A stretch of DNA of 64,000 nucleotides from Nocardioides agri (GTDB taxonomy: Bacteria > Actinomycetota > Actinomycetes > Propionibacteriales > Nocardioidaceae), in NCBI RefSeq assembly GCF_013778305.1, contig NZ_JACEIC010000002.1:1491708-1555707 (forward strand), given 5' to 3'. The position numbers and the translations under genes are program-made. Every line of letters begins with the position of its first letter. The first letter of the stretch is position 1. This document shows positions 45,736-54,167 of this stretch, piece by piece. The notes below the pieces were generated by a model. That model did no database searches. It saw only the letters and a list, made by a program, of their open reading frames with translations, and was not told the DNA's origin.

Positions 45736-46941
45736 GTGGCCCTCCGCATCGTCGCCAACCGGCCGGACCCGGCGCTGCTCGGCCTGCCCTGGTCGACCCC
45801 GCTCGAGGAGTGGACCGAGCACGTGGTGCCGCTGCCCCGCGGCCTCTCGCGCCACGTCGTCCGCATCGTCCGCGTCGGCGGCCGCACCTACGCGGTCAAG
45901 GAGACGGTCGAGGACATCGCGTTCCGGGAGTACCGCCTGCTGCGCGACCTGCACCGGATCGGCCTCCCGGCCGTCGTCCCCCAGGGCGTCGTCTGCGGCC
46001 GCGTCGACGCCACCGGCGAGGAGCTGCCCGCCGCGCTCCTGACCGAGCACCTCCAGTTCTCGCTGCCCTACCGCAGCCTGTTCGCGCACGGCCTGACCGC
46101 CGACAACCTGCCCTCGCTCATCGACGCGATGGTCGTGCTGCTGGTGCGCCTGCACCTCGCCGACTTCTTCTGGGGCGACGTGTCGCTCTCCAACGTCCTC
46201 TTCCGGCGCAGCGCCGGAGGCTTCGCGGCCTACCTCGTCGACGCGGAGACCGGCGAGCTCAAGCCCTCGCTCTCCGACGGCCTGCGGCGGCACGACCTGA
46301 CGGTCGCGACCGAGAACGTCTTCGCCGAGCTCCTCGACCTCCAGGCCAGCGACTCCCTCGACCACGAGGTCCGCGCGCACGACATCGTCGAGATGCTCCA
46401 GGAGCGCTACGACGCGCTGTGGTCGGAGCTCACCGACGCCGAGGAGTTCTCCACCCATGAGATGTGGCGCATCGAGCAGCGCGTGGAGCGGCTCAACGAC
46501 CTCGGCTTCGACGTCGACGAGCTCGACATCGTCACCGACTGGGACGGCGAGCAGGTGCGGATCCAGCCGAAGGTGGTCGAGGCGGGCCACCACCAGCGCG
46601 AGCTCCAGGCGCTGACCGGCCTCAACGTCGAGGACGACCAGGCCCGGCGGATGCTCAACGACATCGCCACCTACACCGCCTCCCTCGACCTCGGCCGGGA
46701 GGACCGCAGCCTGGTCGCCAACCGGTGGCTCAGCGAGGTCTACGAGCCGCTGATCGCCATGGTGCCGGCCGAGGCGCGCGGCAAGCTCGAGCCGGCGGAG
46801 ATCTTCCACGAGGTGCTCGTGCACCGGTGGTACCTCTCCGAGAACGCCGGGCGCGAGGTCTCGATCTTCGACACCGCCCGCGACTACATCGCCAACCACC
46901 TCCTGACGAGGCCGGACGAGACGGTCGCGTCCGACGACTGA
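45736..46941 (+). CDS. DUF4032 protein with kinase-like N-terminal half
   Basis: This 401-residue protein has an N-terminal region with protein-kinase-fold features: TYAVKETVEDIAFREYRLLRDLHRIGLPAV (lysine and glutamate), LHLADFFWGDVSLSNVLFRR (HxDxxxxN-like catalytic loop, here WGDVSLSN), and AYLVDAETGEL (metal aspartate). The C-terminal DUF4032 part follows (WDGEQVRIQPKVVEAGHHQRELQALTGLNVEDDQARRMLNDIATY). DUF4032 proteins are widespread in actinobacteria and uncharacterised. GTG start 9 bp after soxR. Its stop abuts the stop of the convergent membrane protein gene. Confidence 0.85.
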   Translation: MALRIVANRPDPALLGLPWSTPLEEWTEHVVPLPRGLSRHVVRIVRVGGRTYAVKETVEDIAFREYRLLRDLHRIGLPAVVPQGVVCGRVDATGEELPAALLTEHLQFSLPYRSLFAHGLTADNLPSLIDAMVVLLVRLHLADFFWGDVSLSNVLFRRSAGGFAAYLVDAETGELKPSLSDGLRRHDLTVATENVFAELLDLQASDSLDHEVRAHDIVEMLQERYDALWSELTDAEEFSTHEMWRIEQRVERLNDLGFDVDELDIVTDWDGEQVRIQPKVVEAGHHQRELQALTGLNVEDDQARRMLNDIATYTASLDLGREDRSLVANRWLSEVYEPLIAMVPAEARGKLEPAEIFHEVLVHRWYLSENAGREVSIFDTARDYIANHLLTRPDETVASDD

Positions 46942-47508
46942 CTACGGCCGGCAGACCCGGCAGGCGGTCAGGTGCCCGTTGGCCTCCCCGACCGGGTGCA
47001 GGTCGGACCGGTGCGCGATCAGCGGGCAGTCGCGGCGGTGGATCGTGGTGCCCTCGCCCGCGGTCACCGGCAGCGCGGAGACGTCGACGCCGTCACTGGT
47101 CGACGCGGCCCGCGACGTCACGTCGGCGAGCACCAGCAGCGTGTCGGCCAGCCGGCGCTGCGACTCCTTGGCGTCGGCCGCCAGCCGGGCCAGCCACGCC
47201 CCGAAGTAGAGGAACCCGCCGGTGAACGTGAGCCCGAGGCCGAGCAGGCCGCCCGAGACCAGGTAGGACAGCTGGTCGTACTGGTAGGGCGTGTTGGCGG
47301 CGCCGTACCAGCCGAGCACGATGACGACCAGGCCCAGCGGGAGCAGGATCGCGCCCGCCCAGAACAGCACGAGCTGCAGGAGCTGGTAGTGGTTGTCCTT
47401 CAGCGGTGCGGCGCCGGAGCCGCGGCTGCCGGCCCGGGGCAGGCCCACGGTGAGCTGCTGGCCGGCCTGCTGGGGCGCAGCCGGCACGGAGGTCTGGATC
47501 GTCGTCAT
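46942..47508 (-). CDS. Small membrane protein with C-terminal Cys/His motif
   Basis: This 188-residue protein is not recognised as a named family. Two transmembrane helices are visible (about residues 45-68, LLQLVLFWAGAILLPLGLVVIVLGW, and 80-108, SYLVSGGLLGLGLTFTGGFLYFGAWL). The C-terminal soluble tail ends with HRRDCPLIAHRSDLHPVGEANGHLTACRVCRP, a H-x3-C and C-x2-C arrangement that could bind a metal. The ATG overlaps the stop of the preceding surface-protein gene, so it is the last gene of the ABC transporter operon. A link to transporter or cell-envelope function is inferred. Confidence 0.78.
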   Translation of the reverse strand: MTTIQTSVPAAPQQAGQQLTVGLPRAGSRGSGAAPLKDNHYQLLQLVLFWAGAILLPLGLVVIVLGWYGAANTPYQYDQLSYLVSGGLLGLGLTFTGGFLYFGAWLARLAADAKESQRRLADTLLVLADVTSRAASTSDGVDVSALPVTAGEGTTIHRRDCPLIAHRSDLHPVGEANGHLTACRVCRP

Positions 47509-49172
47509 CGGGGAGCCTTTCGCAGGTCGGGCAGGCCGCTGTCGAGGCCGTGCATGCACGAGCCGGCGCCACCGAGGGCGATGACGCCGATCTTGCGCAG
47601 CCAGGTGCCGCCCGCGGCAGCGAGCGCGATGCCGCCGACCAGGAGCGCACCCGGCAGGGAGTAGAGCGGAGGGAGACCCGCGCCCGTGAGCTCGCTGGCC
47701 GGCAAGGCGTCCGCGGCGGCGGGAGCCGGAGCGCCCGCGTCCACGGGACCGGTCGCTGCCGGCGCACTGCCGGTCGGTACGCCGCCACCACCGCCGTCGG
47801 TGCCGGGCGACCCACCACCGCCCGAGTCGCCGGGCTTCTCCTCCGCCGCGTCGTCAGAGGGAGCGTCGTCGCCGGTCGGGAACGCGATGCCCTGCACGGT
47901 GTCGACCTTGGTGCTGGCCGTGCCGAGGGTCACCACGATCTTGGGCGCCAGGCCGGTCAAGGCCTGCAGCGCGCTCTTGAGCTCGGGCGGGTCGGACGGG
48001 AAGGCGGCGACGAGCGCGCCCACCGGCAGCGCGGCGAGCTGCTGCCTGAGCGTCTTGGCGTTGATCTCGAGGCGCAGCCCGGCGACCTGGTCGCTGGCCT
48101 TGTCGCCGTTGATGGTCTGCGCGGGCCTCGGCAGGGTCAGGGTGAGGCCGAGCTGCGCGAGCGCTGCGGTGAGCTCCGGCGGGAGCTCGGGCAGTGCCTG
48201 CTGCTGACCGGCGGCCTCGGCACCGGCCGGCCCCAGGGCGAACGTCTGGCCGGCCACCGTGATGCCGCCGAGGTGCACCGCCTCGGTGCTCGCTCCCGTC
48301 CGGCCGTCGCTCGTGCTGCGGCTGAGCGACGTCACGCCCTCGAGCACGACGAGGCCGCCGAGCAGGGACACGTTGCCGAGCGCGGACCGGGCGATGCTGG
48401 TGACCGACCCCGCGTCGGCGACGGTCCTGCTCGACGAGGTGTAGCCCTCGACGTCGACCAGCACGGCGAGCTGCGGCGGCAGGCCGGGCATCGAGCCGGT
48501 CGACGGCTGGTCGTCGTCGCCCTCCCCGGGCTCCTCCGACGACTCCTCGGCGGGCTCGGTGGGCGCCGGGGCGGCGAGCGGCAGGCCGCCGGTGATCACC
48601 TGGCCGAACGAGGTCAGCAGGTCCCCGCTGAGCGGCAGGCCGGGCAGACCCGCCGTACCGCCCTCCTCGGCCGCCGCGGGCGCCTCGCCGTCCTCTACCT
48701 GCGCGTCGGGCGAGAGGCCCACCTGCGCGACGGTCGTGTGCTTGCCCGCCTCGGTGCGCATGACGGTCCCGGGGAAGGGCTCGTCGCGCTGCTCGTCCGT
48801 GCCGGAGGGCTGGCTGGCGTTGACCTGCACGGGGTAGCCGTTCTCGCCGAGCTGCGGCGGCAGCCCGACCTGCTCGACGAAGGTCTTGAGCCCCTCGCCC
48901 ACGGAGTCGCCGGGCCACAGCCAGCTGGCCCGCCCCTGCGAGCTGCCGGAGTCCGCCTCGACGGTCGAGTAGCCCAGCACGAGCTCGAGCTGCGGGTTCG
49001 CAGGGATCGGGATCGTCGGCTCGTAGATCTCGATCCGCACCGGCGCCGCGGTCGCGTCGGCGGTGTAGCCGCTGAAGGCCCGCGGCGCTGCCTCCTCCGC
49101 GGCGGTCGGCGATACCGGGAGCAGGGCACCGACGACGGCGGCCGCGGAGAGGGGAACGAGACAACGCTTCAT
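47505..49172 (-). CDS. Exported surface protein with C-terminal membrane anchor (choice-of-anchor-like)
   Basis: This 555-residue protein has a signal peptide (MKRCLVPLSAAAVVGALLPVSPTAAEE). Two halves follow, with VLGYSTVEADSGSSQGRASWLWPGD and LVDVEGYTSSSRTVADAGSVTSIARSALGNVSLLGGLVVLEGVTSLSRSTSDG, which looks like a choice-of-anchor domain. An acidic and Gly/Pro linker leads to a hydrophobic segment near residues 505-530 (LPGALLVGGIALAAAGGTW). It belongs to a family of wall or membrane-anchored proteins of unknown function. ATGA coupling to LivF and the next gene ties it to the importer. It might present hydrophobic substrate to the binding protein. Confidence 0.83.
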   Translation of the reverse strand: MKRCLVPLSAAAVVGALLPVSPTAAEEAAPRAFSGYTADATAAPVRIEIYEPTIPIPANPQLELVLGYSTVEADSGSSQGRASWLWPGDSVGEGLKTFVEQVGLPPQLGENGYPVQVNASQPSGTDEQRDEPFPGTVMRTEAGKHTTVAQVGLSPDAQVEDGEAPAAAEEGGTAGLPGLPLSGDLLTSFGQVITGGLPLAAPAPTEPAEESSEEPGEGDDDQPSTGSMPGLPPQLAVLVDVEGYTSSSRTVADAGSVTSIARSALGNVSLLGGLVVLEGVTSLSRSTSDGRTGASTEAVHLGGITVAGQTFALGPAGAEAAGQQQALPELPPELTAALAQLGLTLTLPRPAQTINGDKASDQVAGLRLEINAKTLRQQLAALPVGALVAAFPSDPPELKSALQALTGLAPKIVVTLGTASTKVDTVQGIAFPTGDDAPSDDAAEEKPGDSGGGGSPGTDGGGGGVPTGSAPAATGPVDAGAPAPAAADALPASELTGAGLPPLYSLPGALLVGGIALAAAGGTWLRKIGVIALGGAGSCMHGLDSGLPDLRKAPR

Positions 49173-49876
49173 GCTGCGCCTCCGAGGATGACGTCGGACA
49201 TCGAGTCGAGGACCTCGGTGGGCTCGCCGGTCGCGACGACCCGGCCACCCACCATGACCGCTGCGTAGTCGGAGACCCGCAGCGCCGTGCGCGCGAACTG
49301 CTCGATGCACAGGATCGAGACACCGCTGGCGGCGATCTGCGCGACGGTGTCGTAGAGCTCGTCGACGATCAGCGGCGCGAGGCCCATCGACAGCTCGTCC
49401 AGCAGCAGCAGCGCGGGGTCGGAGGCGAGTGCCCGCGACATCGCCAGCATCTGCTGCTCGCCGCCGGACATCGTGCCGGCGAGCTGGTGCCGGCGCTGGT
49501 GCAGCCGCGGGAAGTAGGAGTACGCCGTGTCGAGGACCGCGTCGACCCCGACGCCGGCGTAGGACATCAGCGTGAGGTTCTCCTCGACCGTGAGGTTGGG
49601 GAAGACCGAGCGTCCCTCCGGGATCGTGCACAGTCCGAGCCGGGCCAGCTCCTCCGGCGACGCGCCCTGCACGTGCACGCCGCCGAGGTGGATGTCGCCG
49701 GAGGTCGCGCGGTGCTGGCCGCTGACGACCTTGACCAGGGTGGACTTGCCGGCGCCGTTGGGGCCGAGCAGCGCGACCACGGCGCCGCGCGGCACCACGA
49801 GGTCGACGCCGCGCAGCACCTCGATGCGGCCGTACGCCGCGTGCACCCCCACCACCTCGAGGATCGGGACGCTCAT
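49169..49876 (-). CDS. livF: Branched-chain-type ABC transporter ATPase (LivF-like)
   Basis: This 235-residue ATPase has Walker A LLGPNGAGKSTLVKV near residue 36, signature GTMSGGEQQMLAMSRAL near residue 135, Walker B LLLLDELSMGLAPLIVD, and switch histidine replaced by Q (CIEQFARTA), as is usual for LivF proteins. It drives uptake together with LivG and the fused permease. ATGA overlaps occur at both ends. The Liv name describes the family; the true substrate need not be an amino acid. Confidence 0.93.
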   Translation of the reverse strand: MSVPILEVVGVHAAYGRIEVLRGVDLVVPRGAVVALLGPNGAGKSTLVKVVSGQHRATSGDIHLGGVHVQGASPEELARLGLCTIPEGRSVFPNLTVEENLTLMSYAGVGVDAVLDTAYSYFPRLHQRRHQLAGTMSGGEQQMLAMSRALASDPALLLLDELSMGLAPLIVDELYDTVAQIAASGVSILCIEQFARTALRVSDYAAVMVGGRVVATGEPTEVLDSMSDVILGGAA

Positions 49877-50640
49877 GGTGCCACCTGCTCGAGATCGATC
49901 TCCTGGGTGACGTCGTCGTCGGCGTAGCCCAGGTAGGCCCGCTGCACCTCCGGGTCGGTGCGGATCAGCGCCGGCGGCCCGGACGCGATCACCCGGCCGA
50001 AGTCGAGCACGTGGATGTCGTCGCAGACCGTCATCACGAGCGCCATGTCGTGCTCGACCATCACGATGCCGCGCCCCTCGGCGGCGAGCTCGGCGAGCAG
50101 CGCGCCGAAGGCCGCCGTCTCTGACTCGTCGAGGCCGGAGGACGGCTCGTCGAGGAGCAGCAGCTTCGGGTCGCCGGCCAGGCAGCGGGCCAGCTCCAGC
50201 AGCCGCGCGGTGCCCGTGGGGATCGAGTCGGCACGCTCGTCGGCGTACGCGAGGATGCCGACCCGATCCAGCAGTGCGTCCACGTCGGCGCCGGCGGGCC
50301 GGAGCAGGCCGGCCGGGCCGCGGTGGATGTCCTGGGCGACGCGGACGTTGTCGCGCACGGTCAGCGACCCGAACGCCTCCAGCCGCTGGAAGGTCCGACC
50401 CATCCCCCGGCGGGCGCGCCGGTGGACCGGCAGCCGGGTGATCCGCCGGTCAGCGAAGCGCACCGCGCCGTGCTGGGGTCGCTGGAGCCCGGTGATCACG
50501 TTGAAGCACGTCGTCTTGCCTGCCCCGTTGGGGCCGATCAGTCCGGTGATCCGGCCGGCCTCCGCCGCGAAGGACGCGTGGTCGACCGCGGTCACCCCGC
50601 CGAACCGGACCACGACGTCGTCAACCTCGAGCAGCGGCAT
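49873..50640 (-). CDS. livG: Branched-chain-type ABC transporter ATPase (LivG-like)
   Basis: This 255-residue ATPase has Walker A LIGPNGAGKTTCFNVITG near residue 34, Q loop GRTFQRLEAFGSLTV, and Walker B LLLLDEPSSGLDESET near residue 160, with switch histidine in VMVEHDMALVM. The signature region reads IPTGTARLLELARCLAG rather than LSGGQ, a degenerate form common in LivG. It overlaps the permease gene by 20 nt and LivF by 4 nt. It pairs with LivF to power the fused LivHM permease. Confidence 0.93.
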   Translation of the reverse strand: MPLLEVDDVVVRFGGVTAVDHASFAAEAGRITGLIGPNGAGKTTCFNVITGLQRPQHGAVRFADRRITRLPVHRRARRGMGRTFQRLEAFGSLTVRDNVRVAQDIHRGPAGLLRPAGADVDALLDRVGILAYADERADSIPTGTARLLELARCLAGDPKLLLLDEPSSGLDESETAAFGALLAELAAEGRGIVMVEHDMALVMTVCDDIHVLDFGRVIASGPPALIRTDPEVQRAYLGYADDDVTQEIDLEQVAP

Positions 50641-52579
50641 GCGCGCCCACCTCCGTCAGCGGGACCTCGGAGTCCTCGTCGACCGCCACGCGGTCGGCGG
50701 GCAGCGGCAGCAGCGGTACGGCGGAGCGCACCCGGTCGCCGAACCGCCGGTCGAGCAGGTGGCCGAGCCGGAAGAGCTGGTTGGCCAGGCCGTTGGGGTC
50801 GCGACCGAGGGCGACGGCGCCGAAGCCGAGCACCGCGAACACGACACCGGCGAGCTCGGGGCGGTAGCTCTGCAGCACCGGCAGCAGCATCAGCCCGATG
50901 CCGCCCATCGCGGCGCCGGTGACCGATGTGACGCCGCAGACGACGGCGAGCAGCAGCAGGGGCAGGCTGTTGAAGAGCTGGAAGTCGGCGGCGCCGATCG
51001 TCCCGCGCAGCCCGGCGAACAGCGCACCGGCCAGGCCGGCCATCCCGGCGGACAGGCCGAAGAGCGCGACCCGGAACCACCGCATGTCGAGCCCGAGGGT
51101 CCCGCACGCGGCCGGGCTGTCGCGCATCGCGATCAGCACCCGGCCGAGGACGCCGCGGCGCAGCACCAGGAGCCCGACCGCCATCAGCACGAAGAAGGCC
51201 GCCATCACCAGCACGTAGCCGCCGAGCGAGTCGAAGCGGTGCCCGAGCACCGAGAGCCGCTCGGCCGGCAGCGTGCCGTTGAAGCCGAACGCGAAGTCGG
51301 CCTGGAAGACCAGCTTGTCCATGAGCACGCCGAAGGCCAGCGTCGACAGGGCGAGGTAGAGCCCGGTCAACCGCAGGACCGGGATCGCGACCAGGGCGCC
51401 GACCAGGCCGGCGATGAGCGCGGCCAGGAGCAGCCCGTAGAGGTTCGGCTCGTCGAGCTTGGCGTAGGCGAGCGCACCGACGCCGGCGAACGTGAACTGC
51501 GCGAGGGAGACGTGGCCGCCGTACCCGGTCAACAGCACGAGCGAGAGCATCACCATGGCGTACGTCGCGGCGGTGCCGACGAGCAGGAGGTTGGCGTTGG
51601 ACATGCCGACCGCCAGCAGGGCGACGAGGACCAGCAGCGCGGCGCCACCCACGCCCGACCGCACGAGCGACGGCACGGGCGCGCTGACGATGCCCTTGAC
51701 CTGGCCGATCCGGAGCTGGGCCTGGGGCATGACCACGATGACCGCGAAGAGGAACAGGGCGGGCACCACGGCCCGGAGCCCGGCGAGGTTGCCGTCGGTG
51801 GGCAGGTAGGCGACCGCGAACGACTGCAGGATGCCGAGTCCCATCGCGCCGACGAAGGTCAGCGGCAGGCTCTTGAGGCGGCCCAGCATCGCGGCGGCGT
51901 AGGCGTTGATCACCAGGAGCGTGAGGTCGTAGTAGGAGAGCCCGATCACCGGGGTGAGCAGGATCCCGGCCAGCGCTGCGAGCGAGACGCCGATCGCCCA
52001 CGCCAGCGAGGCGACCCGGTCGGGGTTGCCGCCGAAGAGCCGCAGCAGCACCGGGTTGTCGACCGAGGCGCGCATCGCCGTACCGATCCGGGTGCGGTTG
52101 AGCAGCAGGTAGAGCGCGGCCGCGACCACCGCGGACAGCAGGATCGTGATGAGCTGGTGGGCCGTCACGTAGGTGCCGCCGATCTCGACGCCCCGGTCGG
52201 GCAGGAACGGCGGCAGCGTGCGCGGCTCGGGCGGCCAGATGTACTGCGCGAGGCCGATCAGGCCGACGAACAGCCCGACCGTCACGACGAGCGAGACGCT
52301 GACCGGCCCCTCGCCGAGCCCGCGGGTGACGAACCGCTGCACGAACCACCCCGTGGCCGGCGCGATGACACCCAGCACCAGCACCAGCGAGAGCCAGGTC
52401 GGCATCCCCTGGCGCTGGCTGAGGTCCCAGAACGTGAACGCCATGACCATGCCGAAGGCGCCGTGGGCGATGTTGAAGACCCGGGTCGTCGTGTAGGTGA
52501 GCACCAGCCCGCTGGCCGCGATGGCGTACGCCGCGCCCGTGAAGAGGCCCAGGATCGTGAACGAGAGCAGCGTGGACAT
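50621..52579 (-). CDS. livHM: Fused branched-chain-type ABC permease (LivH-LivM in one polypeptide)
   Basis: This 652-residue protein combines two permeases normally encoded apart. Residues 1 to about 290 are LivH-like (GLFTGAAYAIAASGLVLTYTTTRVFNIAHGAFGM; ALYLLLNRTRIGTAMRASVDNP). Residues from about 310 are LivM-like (MVMLSLVLLTGYGGHVSLAQFTFAGVGALAYA; VLIAMRDSPAACGTLGLDMRWFRVALFGLSAGMAGLAGAL). Each half has the EAA-like cytoplasmic loop. Such fusions are known in actinobacteria, so this is not a sequencing artefact. A single ATG start follows the binding-protein stop by 1 bp. Confidence 0.93.
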   Translation of the reverse strand: MSTLLSFTILGLFTGAAYAIAASGLVLTYTTTRVFNIAHGAFGMVMAFTFWDLSQRQGMPTWLSLVLVLGVIAPATGWFVQRFVTRGLGEGPVSVSLVVTVGLFVGLIGLAQYIWPPEPRTLPPFLPDRGVEIGGTYVTAHQLITILLSAVVAAALYLLLNRTRIGTAMRASVDNPVLLRLFGGNPDRVASLAWAIGVSLAALAGILLTPVIGLSYYDLTLLVINAYAAAMLGRLKSLPLTFVGAMGLGILQSFAVAYLPTDGNLAGLRAVVPALFLFAVIVVMPQAQLRIGQVKGIVSAPVPSLVRSGVGGAALLVLVALLAVGMSNANLLLVGTAATYAMVMLSLVLLTGYGGHVSLAQFTFAGVGALAYAKLDEPNLYGLLLAALIAGLVGALVAIPVLRLTGLYLALSTLAFGVLMDKLVFQADFAFGFNGTLPAERLSVLGHRFDSLGGYVLVMAAFFVLMAVGLLVLRRGVLGRVLIAMRDSPAACGTLGLDMRWFRVALFGLSAGMAGLAGALFAGLRGTIGAADFQLFNSLPLLLLAVVCGVTSVTGAAMGGIGLMLLPVLQSYRPELAGVVFAVLGFGAVALGRDPNGLANQLFRLGHLLDRRFGDRVRSAVPLLPLPADRVAVDEDSEVPLTEVGAHAAARG

Positions 52580-52580
52580 G

Positions 52581-54068
52581 TCAGCTCCCGCTCAGCAGGG
52601 CGCCGCACATGTAGTCGCCGGGCGAGACCTGCGACCACGCGCCGCCGTTGAGCTGGAAGACCGCGCCGCAGGTGGCGGTGGTCTTCGCGCCGACCTGTTG
52701 CGGCACGTGCAGCCCGTTGCCGGTCCAGTCCTTGACCTTGCTCATCGCCGTCACGAGGTTGGCGCGGTCGAGCTGGCCGCCGAGCGCCACCGCCTGCTCG
52801 ACGAAGAGACGGGCGGCGGACCAGGCGTACAGGCCGAAGAAGTTGGGGGTCGCGCCCGGCTTCACCTGGTCGAGCCAGGCGCGGTAGAGCGCCATCTCCT
52901 TGATCGCGGTGTTGTCGAAGAGCGCCGTGGTGGACCAGGAGTAGACGCCGTTGCCGTTGTCGCCCGCCTCCTGCACGAAGCGGTCGTCGTAGATCGTCGC
53001 GTCCTGGACGAAGGCGTCGGGCTTGAAGCCCTGCTGCTGCATGGCGTCGAGCAGCTTCGCGGTGTTCTGGTAGGGGCCGGTGTAGGTGACGAGCTTGATG
53101 CCCTTGTCCTTCATCTGCTGGACGTAGGGCGCGTAGTTGAACTCCGCCACGTCGATGCCCTGGAAGTAGTCGACCTTCCACCCGGCCTTCGCGTAGGCGT
53201 TCTTGAAGAACTGCGCGTTCGTGGCCGCCGCGCCGGCGTTGATGTAGAGCACCGCCGCGTGCTGCGCGGCGTCAGGGAACTTCTCCGCGAACCAGCGCGG
53301 CATCGCGCCGTTGACCTGGGACGGGTCGACCGACTGCGCGGCGAAGCAGGTCGCGCAGTCACGCCGCTCCGGCGTCGTGGTCGTCGACCGGATGTCGGGC
53401 AGGCCGCAGGACTGCGCCGTGCCGGCGCCACCGGAGTCGAAGGCGCCCATGGAGCCGACCGCGGCGAACGCCTCGTCGCACGCCTTGGTGTAGGCCTGCT
53501 GGTCGGCGCCGGCGTCGGCGCGGCTGTCGAGCAGCTCGACGCTCAGCTTGCGGCCACAGATGTCGTTGGTGGAGTTGAAGTACTCGACGTACGCGCGGGT
53601 CGCCTGCTGCGCGGACTCGAAGATGCCCGGCACCGGCCCGGAGATGTCGGCGACGTTGGCGAGCGTGATGGTGTCGTCGGTGATGCCGGTCTGGTTCTTG
53701 AAGCCGTCGCAGCTGCCGGCCTCGACCGTGCCGGCCGCGGCGTTCTCGCCGCTGCCCTGCGCGGCGGTGCCGCCGCCCCCGCCGGAGCCGCGGCCGCCGC
53801 TGCTGCCGGACCCACCCGTCGAGCCGGAGCTCCCGGCGGACCCCGTGCCGGTGCTGCTGCCCGTGCTCCCGGAGCCGCCGGTCGTGCCGCTGCCGCCCGT
53901 GCTGCCCCCGCCGGCCGTCGAGCCGGCCGGGAGCGCGCCGCCGCCGGTGAGTCCGCCGCCACCACCGCCGCCGGCCTGGGCGACCGTCTCCGGCTCGAGC
54001 CGGGAGCCGCATGCCGCCAGGGCGAGGCAGAGCGCCGCCGTCGCGGAGAGCGTCAGGAACCTGCGCAT
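52581..54068 (-). CDS. livK: ABC transporter substrate-binding lipoprotein (LivK/Peripla_BP_6 type)
   Basis: This 495-residue lipoprotein has a signal peptide with lipobox LAAC at residues about 17-20. A very long Gly/Ser/Thr-rich tether follows (about residues 30-115). The bilobed binding protein begins GITDDTITLANVADISGPVPGIFESAQQATRAYVEYFNSTNDICGRKL and continues with YTGPYQNTAKLLDAMQQQGFKPDAFVQDATIYDD. The extra-long tether would hold the binding domain well away from the membrane, useful across a thick envelope. It is the first gene of the six-gene operon. A KstR-like site lies 24 bp upstream. Confidence 0.92.
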   Translation of the reverse strand: MRRFLTLSATAALCLALAACGSRLEPETVAQAGGGGGGGLTGGGALPAGSTAGGGSTGGSGTTGGSGSTGSSTGTGSAGSSGSTGGSGSSGGRGSGGGGGTAAQGSGENAAAGTVEAGSCDGFKNQTGITDDTITLANVADISGPVPGIFESAQQATRAYVEYFNSTNDICGRKLSVELLDSRADAGADQQAYTKACDEAFAAVGSMGAFDSGGAGTAQSCGLPDIRSTTTTPERRDCATCFAAQSVDPSQVNGAMPRWFAEKFPDAAQHAAVLYINAGAAATNAQFFKNAYAKAGWKVDYFQGIDVAEFNYAPYVQQMKDKGIKLVTYTGPYQNTAKLLDAMQQQGFKPDAFVQDATIYDDRFVQEAGDNGNGVYSWSTTALFDNTAIKEMALYRAWLDQVKPGATPNFFGLYAWSAARLFVEQAVALGGQLDRANLVTAMSKVKDWTGNGLHVPQQVGAKTTATCGAVFQLNGGAWSQVSPGDYMCGALLSGS

Positions 54069-54091
54069 GGGGTTGTGCCTCCCGGGCCACC

Positions 54092-54105
54092 TAGAACACG
54101 TATCA
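54092..54105. promoter_or_regulatory. KstR-like TetR operator upstream of the ABC importer operon
   Basis: TAGAACACGTATCA fits TNNAACNNGTTNNA with one mismatch. In the wider context CTAGAACACGTATCAGTT is identical at 16 of 18 positions to the site before the GMC operon. It ends 24 bp from the binding-protein start codon region. Confidence 0.55.
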
Positions 54106-54167
54106 GTTCCGTCAACGACGCCATCGGCGGAAGGTGACGCAGGACACGCAAGGCGTGGCAGTGCGGT

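Noticed and set aside
49958..52651. 897-codon open frame on the plus strand
   Set aside because: Antisense of the Liv permease and ATPase genes; low-complexity Arg/Gln/Asp/His sequence without motifs.
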